Below, piece after piece: positions 46,459 through 56,365 of a stretch of 64,000 nucleotides of DNA. The DNA lies in assembly GCA_039090855.1 (NCBI GenBank), contig CM077034.1:11610984-11674983 (forward strand). Direction: 5' to 3'. Source of the stretch: Macrothele yani. Its lineage: Eukaryota; Arthropoda; Arachnida; Araneae; Macrothelidae. The notes beneath the pieces are model-generated. The model was given only the letters and a program-made list of their open reading frames with translations. It ran no database searches and had not been told where the DNA came from. Within the stretch, counting starts at the first letter, position 1; each line of letters begins with the position of its first letter. A program made the position numbers and the translations under genes.

Positions 46459-47763
46459 CGAAAAACTATGGCCTCCATGGACGTTAAGGCGTTATACCCA
46501 AACACTCCTGTCGAGCTAGCCATCGAATTGATTATGCAACAACTAAGCATCAACAAAGAACTAAACTTGTCACAACTGAAAGAGCTAAAGAATACCTTCT
46601 ATTTCATCAAGGAAAACAACATCTTCCATTTTGAAGGAAATATATTTAAACAAACGCAAGGTGGCGCTATGGGATCCCCATTATCGGCATTATACGCAGA
46701 AGTGATTATAGCATACCTCGAAAAAGAAATTATTCAAAATTTACCTGAAAAACCAATACTTTATGCTCGATATGTAGACGACATTATTATAATGTCTAAA
46801 CTTAACAAAGCCGAGCTACAAGATCTAGCACAGCAGTTTAGCAAAATATGTAACACCATAGAGCTAACTATTTAGTTTGAAGAGGATAATTGCCTATCCT
46901 TCCTGGACATTCAACTAAAGAAAAACAAAAATAGTTTTGAATACTCTGTGTTCAGAAAAGCAACTTACATACCTGTACTGATACCATACTTGTCGCACCA
47001 TCCAGTGATACATAAAAAAAAACAGCATAGTTAACTTGATACGGCGAGCGTACACACACACATCTAACAACAGGCTAAAAAATCAAGAGCTAGAGTTTAT
47101 CTCAAAAATATCACAAGAGTATGGGTACCCGAGCAAGCTAATTAATAAATGGATACATGAGAGTAAAAAGCATATGACTCAGAGTAAAGAAGGCCAAGAA
47201 GTGCACAACCAAAGGAAGATGAGAAATAAAAAATTGAAATACATTGGAGCTTTCCCATACCTGGAAGGAGTGAGTAAAGAAATCAATAGGCACTGTGCTA
47301 AATAGGACTTACAACTAGGAAGCTCAGTGCACACCGTGAAAAGTATGACTGTCAACAAAAAAACAGAGGAAAAAATGCTAGAAGAATCAGGAACCTACGA
47401 AATTCCAATAGCACACATAACCCCAATATCATACATTGGAAGTACGAAAAACAGATTAAAAAAAAGACTTAAACAACACATATCTAACTGGCAAAAAAAG
47501 AAGAAGCCAAAACTGCTTTAGTGCAATTCTGCTTGGAAAACCGGACATTCCCAAAGTTCGATGAAATTAAAATGCTAAAAAAGAATAAAAAATCGGAAAG
47601 GCAAATGAGGAGGGAAGAAGCAATATTAATCTACAAAAATAAAGCAAGGGTATGTAACCAGAACGACCCTAGCACATTATCGGGCCTGTGGAAAGAACTA
47701 ATAAGACAAGAAAAACAACAACAAAAGAAAAACAGGCAAAAAAAGACAAGAAAACCAGGATAG
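46459..47763 (+). pseudogene. Penelope-like reverse transcriptase and GIY-YIG endonuclease
   Basis: The first frame contains reverse transcriptase motif A (MDVKALYPNTP, about 46480), motif B (QGGAMGSPLSALYAE, about 46655-46700) and the catalytic motif C (ARYVDDIII, about 46765-46790). It ends at a TAG at 46873, after which the same frame continues FEEDNCLSFLDIQLKK. A frameshift in an A-run near 47015 leads to the linker frame (RRAYTHTSNNRLKNQELEFI) with another TAG at 47303. The endonuclease follows: GTYEIPIAH (GIY half), SYIGSTKNRLKKR (YIG half with the catalytic Arg region), and after one more frameshift near 47515, MRREEAILIYKNKARV, where the conserved Glu of this nuclease class is expected. 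The N-terminal fingers region of the reverse transcriptase is missing. Motif order identifies the family firmly; the stops and frameshifts make it inactive. Confidence 0.9.
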
Positions 47764-48412
47764 AAGAAGAAAAAAAAAATACGGGGGGGGGGGGGGGTTC
47801 TTAACGAAACATAGATGGCGCCAGCCGGGCTTGATAACGAAATATATCCAGGAAAGTTTTTCCGACGAACGGCAACAAGGAGTATCGGACTCCATTAGCG
47901 CGAAGTTAACCACGAACATCGGTGGTAAAGTCGCCATGCTCCTGAAGATGCCCAGAGTACGGGCGAAAATTTCGAGTATAAAGAACGGTAAAAATTGATG
48001 TTTGAATCCTAAGGCAAAGATCCAATGAGTATACCCAGCGAAAAGTGTGAGAAGTAAAGCCAGTCATCGCATACAACAGATTTTAGGACAATAACATCAA
48101 CAAAGACCGGAAAACACGTGCGTGAAATGTTCCCGTCGCTAGAAAGGAATGCCAAGGTAAGCATTATCCGCTAGTTTTTTGTACAAGTTCATTAACAAGG
48201 TTTCTTAATCTTGTTTTATACTCAAATACTATTTTTTTTGTAAATATTTCTTTTTTTATATTAAGTAATTAACTGTAATAAGAAAATAGAGAAACCTATC
48301 ATATACAGGGTGTCCGAGAATTATTGGACACATTATACAAAATTATATAAAACAAAACATTAAACAGATAGAAAGAAACTGATTGTACTAACTTACAATG
48401 TAACTACACAAG

Positions 48413-49418
48413 TTAATAAATTTCGATGTGAGATCCCTTGGTTGCTCGTAGTACGTCCAAGCGATACTCGATTTCATGTCGTGTATTGGCAAGCATCTGA
48501 GGAGTTATGGAATTAATAGCAGCTGTGATACGCTGCTTCAGTTCCTGCAAATCAGTACAAGGCGTCTGATAGACACGATCCTTCACATAACCCCACATGA
48601 AATAATCCAATGGACTTAGATCTGGAGAGCAAGGAGGCCACGGAATGGGACCACCATGCCCAATCCATCCATTGAGGAAATGCTCATTTAGGCCTTTACG
48701 TACGCACATTGACCAATGCAGAGGCCTGCCCTCTTGTTGGAAAATGACATCATATTTTTTTATATTTTTTGATCTGGGGTATAGCGAACTTTTCTAGCAT
48801 ATTCAAGTAAATGTCACCATTTGTGGTTTTTTCGCTGAAAAAGAAAAGGCCAATCACTTCTCTTTTGGATAGGGTGTTAACTTTTGAAGAATCATGTTCC
48901 AGTTCAATAGCAGCATGAGGCGGTTCACTGCCCCATATCCTACAGTAGTGACGATTCACAATATCTGATACATGAAGTGTGGATTCATCACTAAAAATTA
49001 CAGTACTGAGAAAGTTTTTGTCGTTTTCCACTCGATTCAGCATATCCACAGCGAAATCGTATCGCAGAGAGCGATCATTTACATGCATCTTTTGCACTAT
49101 TTGAATTTTATAAGCATGAAACTTTAATTTCTTGTGCAAGATATCGTGAACTGTCGATTTCGGAATGTACAGTTCTCTGCTTGCTTTACGAACGGATTTC
49201 CTGGGGCTTCGTCGGAAACTTTCATTAACTTAGTCAACCATTTCACCGCTGACGCTAGGCCTACCGGCTCCTCCACGATGTTCCACGTTGCCAGTTTCTT
49301 TAAACTGTTTCATCCACCGCTTAATTGAATTCGTTGACGGAGGATTACAACCATAGTCTAGACGGTACCGTCTTTTAACTTTAATGACAGACTTTAATTC
49401 CACAAACATAACACACAT
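48413..49418 (-). pseudogene. Mariner transposase, inactivated
   Basis: The minus strand reads a DUF4817-like helix-turn-helix (MCVMFVELKSVIKVKRRYRL, then IKRWMKQFKETGNVEHRGGA), a GRPSVSGEM hinge and a second helix region (SFRRSPRKSVRKASRELYI, KSTVHDILHKKLK). The catalytic domain follows: VIFSDESTLHVS (first Asp), FQQEGRPLHW, where the family has FQQDG so the second Asp is Glu, and CSPDLSPLDYFMWG (third Asp). By my count 41 residues separate the second and third acidic positions, pointing to the DD41D (rosa-like) branch. An in-frame TAA interrupts after GEMVD (about 49230) and an A-run near 48750 shifts the frame. The stop, frameshift and Asp-to-Glu change indicate an inactive copy. Confidence 0.85.
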
Positions 49419-49659
49419 CGCCTTCTGCTATACGGATGACAAGACTACTGCAGGGGTGCTTATTTTCCGGAATTTCCGGAATTCGACGTTGTACTTCGGA
49501 AATTTTCGGTGTTTTTTTTTTTTTTTTTTCCCACCGGAAATTTTTGGCGGTTTTTTTTTTTTTTTTTTTACGAAATTTTCGGCGCCTTTTTTTTTTTTTT
49601 TTATTCACGTAAATTTGCGTCGTTGTACTGGAATTTTCGGCGGTTTTTTTTTTTTTTTT

Positions 49660-49842
49660 TTTTCATAAATTTTATTTTATAGCCAGTGGCAAGGCCTGTC
49701 ACTGTCCTTTCCCTGTTTTCCCTTGGTTGGTGGCCAAAGCAAAACTCAATTCCACTGGGAGTTGGGAAATATGACTGCCAATCTACCCCCACAGAGGAGA
49801 AGAGAAACAGGTCCACTCTGTGTCTACCCAATTCAGCTGAAA

Positions 49843-49873
<31 letters not shown>

Positions 49874-50439
49874 ATTTTATAGCCAGTGGCAAGGCCTGTC
49901 ACTGTCCTTTCCCTGTTTTCCCTTGGTTGGTGGCCAAAGCAAAACTCAATTCCACTGGGAGTTGGGAAATATGACTGCCAATCTACCCCCACAGAGGAGA
50001 AGAGAAACAGGTCCACTCTGTGTCTACCCAATTCAGCTGAAATTTTTTTTTTTTTTTTTTAGAAATTTTATTTTATAGCCAGTGGCAAGGCCTGTCACTG
50101 TCCTTTCCCTGTTTTCCCTTGGTTGGTGGCCAAAGCAAAACTCAATTCCACTGGGAGTTGGGAAATCTGACTGCCAATCTACCCCCACAGAGGAGAAGAG
50201 AAACAAGTCCACTCTGTGTCTACCCAATTCAGCTGAAATTTTTTTTTTTTTTTTTTTTTTTAGAAATTTTATTTTATAGCCAGTGGCAAGGCCTGTCACT
50301 GTCCTTTCCCTGTTTTACCTTGGTTGGTGGCCAAAGCAAAACTCAATTCCACTGGGAGTTGGGAAATCTGACTGCCAATCTACCCCCACAGAGGAGAAGA
50401 GAAACAGGTCCACTCTGTGTCTACCCAATTCAGCTGAAA

Positions 50440-50470
<31 letters not shown>

Positions 50471-51022
50471 ATTTTATAGCCAGTGGCAAGGCCTGTCACT
50501 GTCCTTTCCCTGTTTTCCCTTGGTTGGTGGCCAAAGCAAAACTCAATTCCACTGGGAGTTGGGAAATATGACTGCCAATCTACCCCCACAGAGGAGAAGA
50601 GAAACAGGTCCCCTCTGTGTCTACCCAATTCAGCTGAATTTTTTTTTTTTTTTTTAGAAATTTTATTTTATAGCCAGTGGCAAGGCCTGTCACTGTCCTT
50701 TCCCTGTTTTCCCTTGGTTGGTGGCCAAAGCAAAACTCAATTCCACTGGGAGTTGGGAAATCTGACTGCCAATCTACCCCCACAGAGGAGAAGAGAAACA
50801 GGTCCACTCTGTGTCTACCCAATTCAGCTGAATTTTTTTTTTTTTTTTAGAAATTTTATTTTATAGCCAGTGGCAAGGCCTGTCACTGTCCTTTCCCTGT
50901 TTTCCCTTGGTTGGTGGCCAAAGCAAAACTCAATTCCACTGGGAGTTGGGAAATATGACTGCCAATCTACCCCCACAGAGGAGAAGAGAAACAGGTCCAC
51001 TCTGTGTCTACCCAATTCAGCT
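49660..51022 (-). repeat. Seven tandem poly(A)-tailed 200-bp units
   Basis: On the plus strand each unit is a T-run of about 14-24 bases followed by agaaattttattttatagcc, gtggcaaggcctgtcactg and finally cccaattcagctg. On the minus strand this is a unit of about 180 bp with an A-tail repeated head to tail. Copies start (after the T-run) at about 49664, 49864, 50060, 50261, 50461, 50656 and 50848. They are nearly identical outside the T-runs. Long open frames ending in poly-Phe or poly-Lys are artefacts. Confidence 0.93.
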
Positions 51023-51338
51023 GGGAGAGATCACCTCCCCCCCCTACCTAATGTTATATTTGTCTTCTAAAAGTGTGTTAACTGTTTGCTTTCCTTTGTG
51101 GTTTAGTGCTGGGTTTGCCCAGAGCTACTCCAAACAGAAATTTCTCACCCCTTTCTTTTCCTGGCAGTGCCCCTTTGCTCCTGCTCCACCCCAGGGCTTA
51201 GTGGCCCACCCACTCTGTCTGCTTCTTTTGACCTTCAAGACTTCTCATCTCATCATCAAAGAGATCTAGAGAGGATCTCCCTACTGACTTTTTGTTCACC
51301 CCTCCCCCTTCCCTTTGGGATGCCTGCTGGTTGCTGCT

Positions 51339-51385
51339 CAGGAAATCTTTGTCATGGGTTTCAATGCAATGACAAAGATTTCCTG
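51339..51385. repeat. 17-bp perfect hairpin
   Basis: The segment caggaaatctttgtcat is followed by a 13-base loop and its exact reverse complement. It lies in the unique right part of the hAT-type element. A T-rich tract follows about 10 bases downstream on the plus strand. Its role is unknown. Confidence 0.7.
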
Positions 51386-51879
51386 GGCAGCTTTTTTATT
51401 TTTTTTCTCAGTATTTTGCTTTTTATAAGTATTGTTTATAGCTTTGAAGGGCCGAACACTGGAAATTTGCAATTAGTAAAATTTTATAAAGGCCACTGTT
51501 CTTTAAAAAAATATCAGAACTTGGAAAATAAATTACGAATGTAACAGATCTTCAAAATTTGTAACAGATATGTTCTGATTATTTTTTTTTTTTTTTTTTT
51601 TGTAAGTACGTTAATTTCAGGAAATTTGTGTTTGGTTTCAGGAAATTTGATTTCACGGAATAAGCACCCCTGCTACCAATTTTCCTCATCAGGCCACACC
51701 TAGCGCCATCTATCGGATTCTGGGAATAACAATTCTGCAAAACAAAAATATAGAAACCATGTTAGTAATATGTGACATAGAAAAGCAGACAATGCTCATA
51801 GTTTTTTTTTTTTTTTTACGTAATTTTGTAATGTGTCCAATAATTCTCGGGCACCCTGTATAATTTTATTTTTTATTAA

Positions 51880-52557
51880 TTGTAAATACGCGAGCCTCCG
51901 GACCCGCGTTGACGTCCCGGTTTTCGATTTTGAAAAGTTGGCAGCTCTGCAATAGTAAGTAATCTTTCAGCTGAAACATCAACCTTGTTCACACTAGTAG
52001 CAAACACTCACGTGGTTGACATCGTTTCTTTAGCTGTTGCCAGTAGAGATTTCCAAGTTATCGGAATATCGAAGGGTGCGTCTGACATCACCCTGATGTC
52101 ACTAAGAGTTGATTTTTGTATAATAGCATGCTGGAACCAACATCTGATTTCCATTTGGTAACTTGCTGGTGCCAACATCTCCTTATTTTTATGTTCCTTA
52201 TTCTTTTCGTATGCTCCCCTAACACACTGCTTCAGTTATTAAATGCTGTTCATCAGATTTGTCAAAAATCCTCTTTTAGACCGGGAAACAACAAAAGCAA
52301 AAGTTAAGATCGACAAAATATACCACAATGTCATTGCTGAAAATAATGTACTTGTAAACTTCCCATGTATTTGCAAAAATATTTCTTTCCTAATTTTTAT
52401 GATAAAAAAACTCTTAAAACCAGTATCAACTTCTTATGTTCCTAAAACACAGCTTTAAGTTATTAAATGCTTTTCCTCAAATTTGTCAAATCCACATGAA
52501 TTTGATGCACGTGTAGGTTACCAGTGATAAAAATCTTTTCATATTTTCTTTTTGTAG
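51880..52557 (+). other. 3' end of ENT intron, no gene
   Basis: AT-rich intron sequence. A diverged direct repeat is visible: the words gttattaaatgctgttcatc (about 52235) and gttattaaatgcttttcctc (about 52458) are each preceded by aacacac/aacacag and followed by a gatttgtcaaa-like word. It ends in the acceptor tract cttttcatattttctttttgtag at 52557. Confidence 0.5.
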
Positions 52558-52672
52558 ATATGGCCTTATGCAATCTCTGTGATGTTAGTTTTCTGGGTTA
52601 CCATTGCAGTATTTCCAGGCATTACTGTGTTAGTTGTATCTAGCAACGTTGGATTGAACACAGTGATGACAG
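52558..52672 (+). CDS. Internal exon, equilibrative nucleoside transporter (TM7)
   Basis: A 115-base exon has a strong acceptor (ttttctttttgtag) and a consensus donor (acag|gtatgt), phase 0 at the start and phase 1 at the end. It encodes 38 residues: IWPYAISVMLVFWVTIAVFP, then GITVLVVSSNVG and LNTVMT. This is a hydrophobic membrane helix ending in the pattern T-I-x-x-F-P-x-x-T, which is characteristic of TM7 in SLC29 equilibrative nucleoside transporters (TITIGMFPAVT in the human ENT1 type, IWPY at the helix start in the ENT4 type). These proteins carry nucleosides across plasma or internal membranes through 11 helices. The preceding exon at 31187 fits its phase. The next exon, expected to encode a loop and TM8 (CFLLFN-D-LGR-like), was not found before 64000. 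The other two frames contain no comparable protein. The ENT subtype is not assigned. Confidence 0.75.
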
Positions 52673-52689
52673 GTATGTGCTCCTGTCAT

Positions 52690-54210
52690 CATAATTATTC
52701 TGGTGTTAGTATATATTTGTATGCAAAATAATTATCCTTGTGATAGTTTGTATTTGTATGCAAATAATTATCCTTGTGATAGTTTGTATTTGTATGCAAA
52801 ATAATTATCCTTGTGATAGCTTGTATTTGTATGCAAAATAATTATCCTCATGATAGTTTGTATTTGTATGCAAAATAATTATCCTTGTGATAGTTTGTAT
52901 TTGTATGCAAAATAATTATCCTTGTGATAGTTTGTATTTGTACGCAAAATAATATCCTTGTGAGAGTTTGTATTTGTATGCAAAATAATTATCCTTGTGA
53001 TAGTTTGTGTTTGTATGCAAATAATTATCCTTGTGATAGTTTGTATTTGTATGCAAAATAATTATCCTTGTGATAGTTTGTATTTGTATGCAAAATAATT
53101 ATCCTTGTGATAGTTTGTATTTGTATGCAAAATAATTATCCTTGTGATAGTTTGTATTTGTATGCAAAATAATTATCCTTGTGATAGCTTGTATTTGTAT
53201 GCAAAATAATTATCCTCATGATAGTTTGTATTTGTATGCAAAATAATTATCCTTATGATAGTTTGTATTTGTATGCAAAATAATTATCCTTGTGATAGTT
53301 TGTATTTGTACGCAAAATAATATCCTTGTGAGAGTTTGTATTTGTATGCAAAATAATTATCCTTGTGATAGTTTGTGTTTGTATGCAAATAATTATCCTT
53401 GTGATAGTTTGTATTTGTATGCAAAATAATTAACCTTGTGATAGTTTGTATTTGTATGCAAAATAATTATCCTTGTGATAGTTTGTATTTGTACGCAAAA
53501 TAATTATCCTTGTGAGAGTTTGTATTTGTATGCAAAATAATTATCCTTGTGATAGTTTGTATTTGTATGCAAAATAATTATCCTTGTGATAGTTTGTATT
53601 TGTATGCAAAATAATTATCCTTGTGATAGTTTGTATTTGTATGCAAAATAATTATCCTTGTGATAGTTTGTATTTGTATGCAAAATAATTATCCTTGTGA
53701 TAGCTTGTATTTGTATGCAAAATAATTATCCTTGTGATAGTTTGTATTTGTATGCAAAATAATTATCCTTGTGATAGTTTGTATTTGTATGCAAAATAAT
53801 TATCCTTGTGATAGTTTGTATTTGTACACAAAATAATATCCTTGTGAGAGTTGTATTTGTATGCAAAATAATTATCCTTGTGATAGTTTGTATTTGTATG
53901 CAAAATAATTATCCTTGTGATAGTTTGTATTTGTATGCAAGTAATTATCCTTGTGATAGTTTGTATTTGTATGCAAAATAATTATCCTTGTGATAGTTTG
54001 TATATGTATGCAAAATAATTATCCTTGTGATAGTTTGTATTTGTATGCCAAATAATTATCTTTTATCTTCATGTTAATTTACATTTGTATGCAAAATAAT
54101 TATCTTTTATCTTCATGCTAATTTACATTTGTATGCAAAATAATTATCTTTTGTCTTCATGTTAATTTACATTTGTATGCAAAACAGTTATCCTGGTGTA
54201 AGTTTACATT
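52690..54210 (+). repeat. 37-bp minisatellite, about 40 units
   Basis: The unit reads gtttgtatttgtatgcaaaa followed by taattatccttgtgata. It starts about 20 bases after the splice donor of the ENT exon, where a related word (cataattattctggtgttag) looks like the ancestral single copy. Variants include cgcaaaataatatccttg, agcttgtattt, and in the last four units ttttatcttcatg. A block of variants near 52.80-53.02 kb recurs near 53.16-53.38 kb, suggesting a duplicated segment of about 360 bp. Confidence 0.95.
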
Positions 54211-54494
54211 TGTATTCATAACCAGGGCTTGAAAAATACCTTGCCTAAAATGCCCAGGGCATGTAACTTAGCCTGGGCAGGTAAATAAAAAATCTGGTTG
54301 CCTGGTCTGGGCAACTAAATTTAAAAATAAAAAAGTTTAAAATAGAATTTCCTACTACAAGAAAAAAGGGAGTCGTCGCATGTCGTGTTTCATTTCACTG
54401 CTAATCACCGGAAGTTGTATTTTTGTTACGGATGCCAAGGACAGAAGGATATCAATTTAATTATTTTATGCTTTAGGTCCAGAAATTGGAACTG
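54211..54494. other. Unassigned, possible truncated hAT terminus
   Basis: Near 54225 the words cagggcttgaaaaatacc and tgcccagggcatg resemble a hAT left end, but no matching right end was found in the window. The rest is AT-rich with no coding signal. Confidence 0.3.
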
Positions 54495-54670
54495 TATATA
54501 CCCGGTGCACCATGAAAAAGAGGCCCCGTGGCCAGACGTTGTTTGGCGGGTTTCCAGTTAAAACCGCTTTGTTCCACTTCTAACCGGTTTCTGCGTGTAC
54601 AGCTGCTAAGGAATTCTCTGGAGTGGTTAGTCACTGCCAGAGCAGTGTAGGTATGCGGTCATAAGTGTAA

Positions 54671-56061
54671 CAGGGTTCCCACTCAACCTGGAAAACAGGG
54701 AAAACCTGGAATTCTCAGGGAATTCGAAAATGGTTCCAAAAATCAAAGAAAACTCAGGGAAAATTACCCCCCTTTTTTTTTTTGTAAAAATCAATGGATA
54801 CTTTATTTTGCCAACTTATCTCCTCAAGATTTCAAACTTTTGCTTGCAATTACTGCCTGTCTAGAATTTGGTAGATCTTACTTTCAGTTATATTAAGTAT
54901 TTCCTTTATCCTGTAAAAAAAGATGCAAAATTGAATTTTTAAAATTGCTAATTATTAAGCTTTTGTTCAATTTCTGCAGGCAGTTGTTATAACATGGAAC
55001 AATTTGGCACAATGGCTCCTGCTTGAAGAAACACCTCACAACAGAACCAACCAAATGATGGATCAAAGTCCTTTGTCTGTTGGTTCTCTTGAAACCTGTT
55101 TCTTTGAACAGAGCCATTCCATCATTAAGCTTAGCTGCATTGTGTTATAGAAAAACTGAAACTATTCAACTGACAGATTTTTTCTTACATATAACCTGTT
55201 TCTGTGGGAATGTATTTACAAAATAGAATTTTTAAAATTGCCAGTTATTAAGCTTTTGTTCAATTTCTTCAGGCAGTTATGTAACAATTAGGCACAATGG
55301 CTCCTGCTTGAAGAAACACTTCACAAGAGAACCAACCAAATGATGGATCAAAGTCCTTTGTCTGTTGGTTCTCTTGAAACATGTTTCTTTGAACAGAGCC
55401 ATTCCATCATTAAGCTTAGCTGCATTGTGTTATAGAAAAACTGAAACTATTCAACTGACAGATTTTTTCTTACATATAACCTGTTTCTGTGGGAATGTAT
55501 TTACAAAATAGAATTTTTTAAATTGCCAGTTATTAAGCTTTTGTTCAATTTCTGCAGGCAGTTATGTAACAATTAGGCACAATGGCTCCTGCTTGAAGAA
55601 ACACTTCACAAGAGAACCAACCAAATGATGGATCAAAGTCCTTTGTCTGTTGGTTCTCTTGAAACAATGTTTCTTTGAACAGAGCCATTCCATCATTAAG
55701 CTTAGCTGCATTGTGTTATAGAAAAACTGAAAATATTCGACTGACAGATTTTTTCTTACATATGACCAGTTTCTATGGGAATGTATTTACAAATTCCGTG
55801 TGGGTAGTATTCACAAAAGTTCACGGAACTTTGGTACAGAAAATAATGTGCACAGTTAGTTGTTATTAATGAAAAGCAGGTAATTTTATAAAGACAAATT
55901 ACTTAAAGAATTTACAAGTGTGTGCTTTGGTGAGAAAAATGAATGTAATGTAATGAAATGTAACAATTCTTTGCAACATGCCACTCTGGAAAACTTAAAA
56001 ACCATCTTGAGAACCTGGAAAAGTCAGGGAATTTTTTTATTACTTTTGAGTGGGAACCCTG
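54671..56061. mobile_element. Non-autonomous hAT element with 5-bp flanking duplication
   Basis: The ends cagggttcccactcaa and ttgagtgggaaccctg form a perfect 16-bp terminal inverted repeat, a terminus common among animal hAT elements. The flanks share tgtaa (54666-54670 and 56062-56066), a 5-bp rather than 8-bp duplication. The 1,391-bp interior has no transposase and contains a three-copy tandem repeat. It lies in the 5' region of a DUF4817 relic. Confidence 0.8.
54930..55800 (+). repeat. Three tandem units of about 285-297 bp inside the hAT
   Basis: Landmarks recurring three times in order are gttattaagcttttgttcaa (ctaattattaagc in the first), caatggctcctgcttgaaga, gtcctttgtctgttggttct and ttagctgcattgtgttatag. 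The second and third copies are closer to each other than to the first. Each unit includes a local inverted repeat (gaaccaacc / ggttggttctc-like). Confidence 0.9.
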
Positions 56062-56365
56062 TGTAAGTGAAGAGAGAACAAAGGTAATAGAAATGGTTTC
56101 AAGTACGGAACAGCGGATTTTTATTGTGGAACAGTATTTCAGAAATAACTCACACAAGGTTTTAAATGAGTTCTTTGCAGAAAAAATTCCACATTCTGCA
56201 GCATCGACGAAATCAGTGGTACAGAAGTTAGTGCGGAAATTTCGTGAAACCGGCACGGTGTGCAACAGGAAAAGAAGCTTTCAACCCCGGTCGGGTAGAA
56301 AGCTGCTAGACGCAAATCTACGCTGGGAACGGCAGAGGTGTGGTGCATGGATGAGAGAGTGAGAT

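Larger units (their letters stand above)
45381..48188 (+). mobile_element. Penelope-like element B with 5' tandem repeats and 12-bp TSD
   Basis: The block comprises ten 110-bp repeats (45381-46458), a reverse transcriptase plus GIY-YIG coding region (46459-47763) and a 3' UTR ending ttttttgtacaag. The 12-bp word tcattaacaagg lies immediately before it (45369-45380) and immediately after it (48189-48200). The repeats and the coding part therefore entered as a single 2.8-kb insertion or grew within one. The element is 5'-truncated within the reverse transcriptase. A minus-strand relative is at 28680-31028. The insertion cuts the C-terminus of a hAT transposase relic. Confidence 0.8.
49451..51672. 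mobile_element. Non-autonomous hAT-type element inside the mariner
   Basis: The ends caggggtgcttatt and aataagcacccctg form a perfect 14-bp terminal inverted repeat in hAT style. The flanks are gactactg on the left and ctaccaat on the right, sharing only ctac, so the target duplication is unclear or mutated. The interior consists of T-run-rich sequence, seven 200-bp repeats and a unique right part with a 17-bp hairpin. It has no transposase. Confidence 0.7.
48306..51858 (-). mobile_element. Mariner-family transposon, apparently DD41D type, with TA target duplication
   Basis: The left end cagggtgtccgagaattatt is the near-perfect reverse complement of aataattctcgggcaccctg at the right end, and both are flanked by TA (48304-48305 and 51859-51860). 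The transposase pseudogene lies on the minus strand at 48413-49418. The 3,553-bp span is much longer than usual because a 2.2-kb hAT-type element (49451-51672) is inserted just upstream of the transposase start. Without it the element would be about 1.3 kb, normal for mariner. Confidence 0.85.
54500..56365 (+). pseudogene. DUF4817 mariner-type relic, split by a hAT element
   Basis: The coding part (56093-56362) reads VSSTEQRIFIVEQYFRNNSH, KVLNEFFAEKIPHSAASTKS, VVQKLVRKFRETGTVCNRK and a short RSGRK hinge. This is the N-terminal helix-turn-helix (DUF4817) of insect mariner-like transposases. After the hinge the similarity stops, so the catalytic domain is gone. The sequence upstream of the hAT insertion (54500-54670, beginning ccggtgcaccatgaaaaag after a TA) is probably the 5' end of the same element, because the hAT ends are flanked by a short duplication that joins the two parts smoothly. 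A 3' terminus was not found. Confidence 0.6.

Noticed and set aside
49660..51022. Open frames of about 125 residues with poly-Phe or poly-Lys ends
   Set aside because: They span the T-runs and the 200-bp repeat, recur in each unit and have no independent support.
31922..51950. One giant element bounded by agctgtcaagtgtcc (31930) and agttggcagctctg (51930)
   Set aside because: The two ends match at only about 12 of 16 positions and no common flanking duplication was found, so the similarity may be chance or two members of one family.
52690..54210. CRISPR-like regular short repeats
   Set aside because: The 37-bp units are contiguous with no unique spacers, in a eukaryotic intron. It is a minisatellite.
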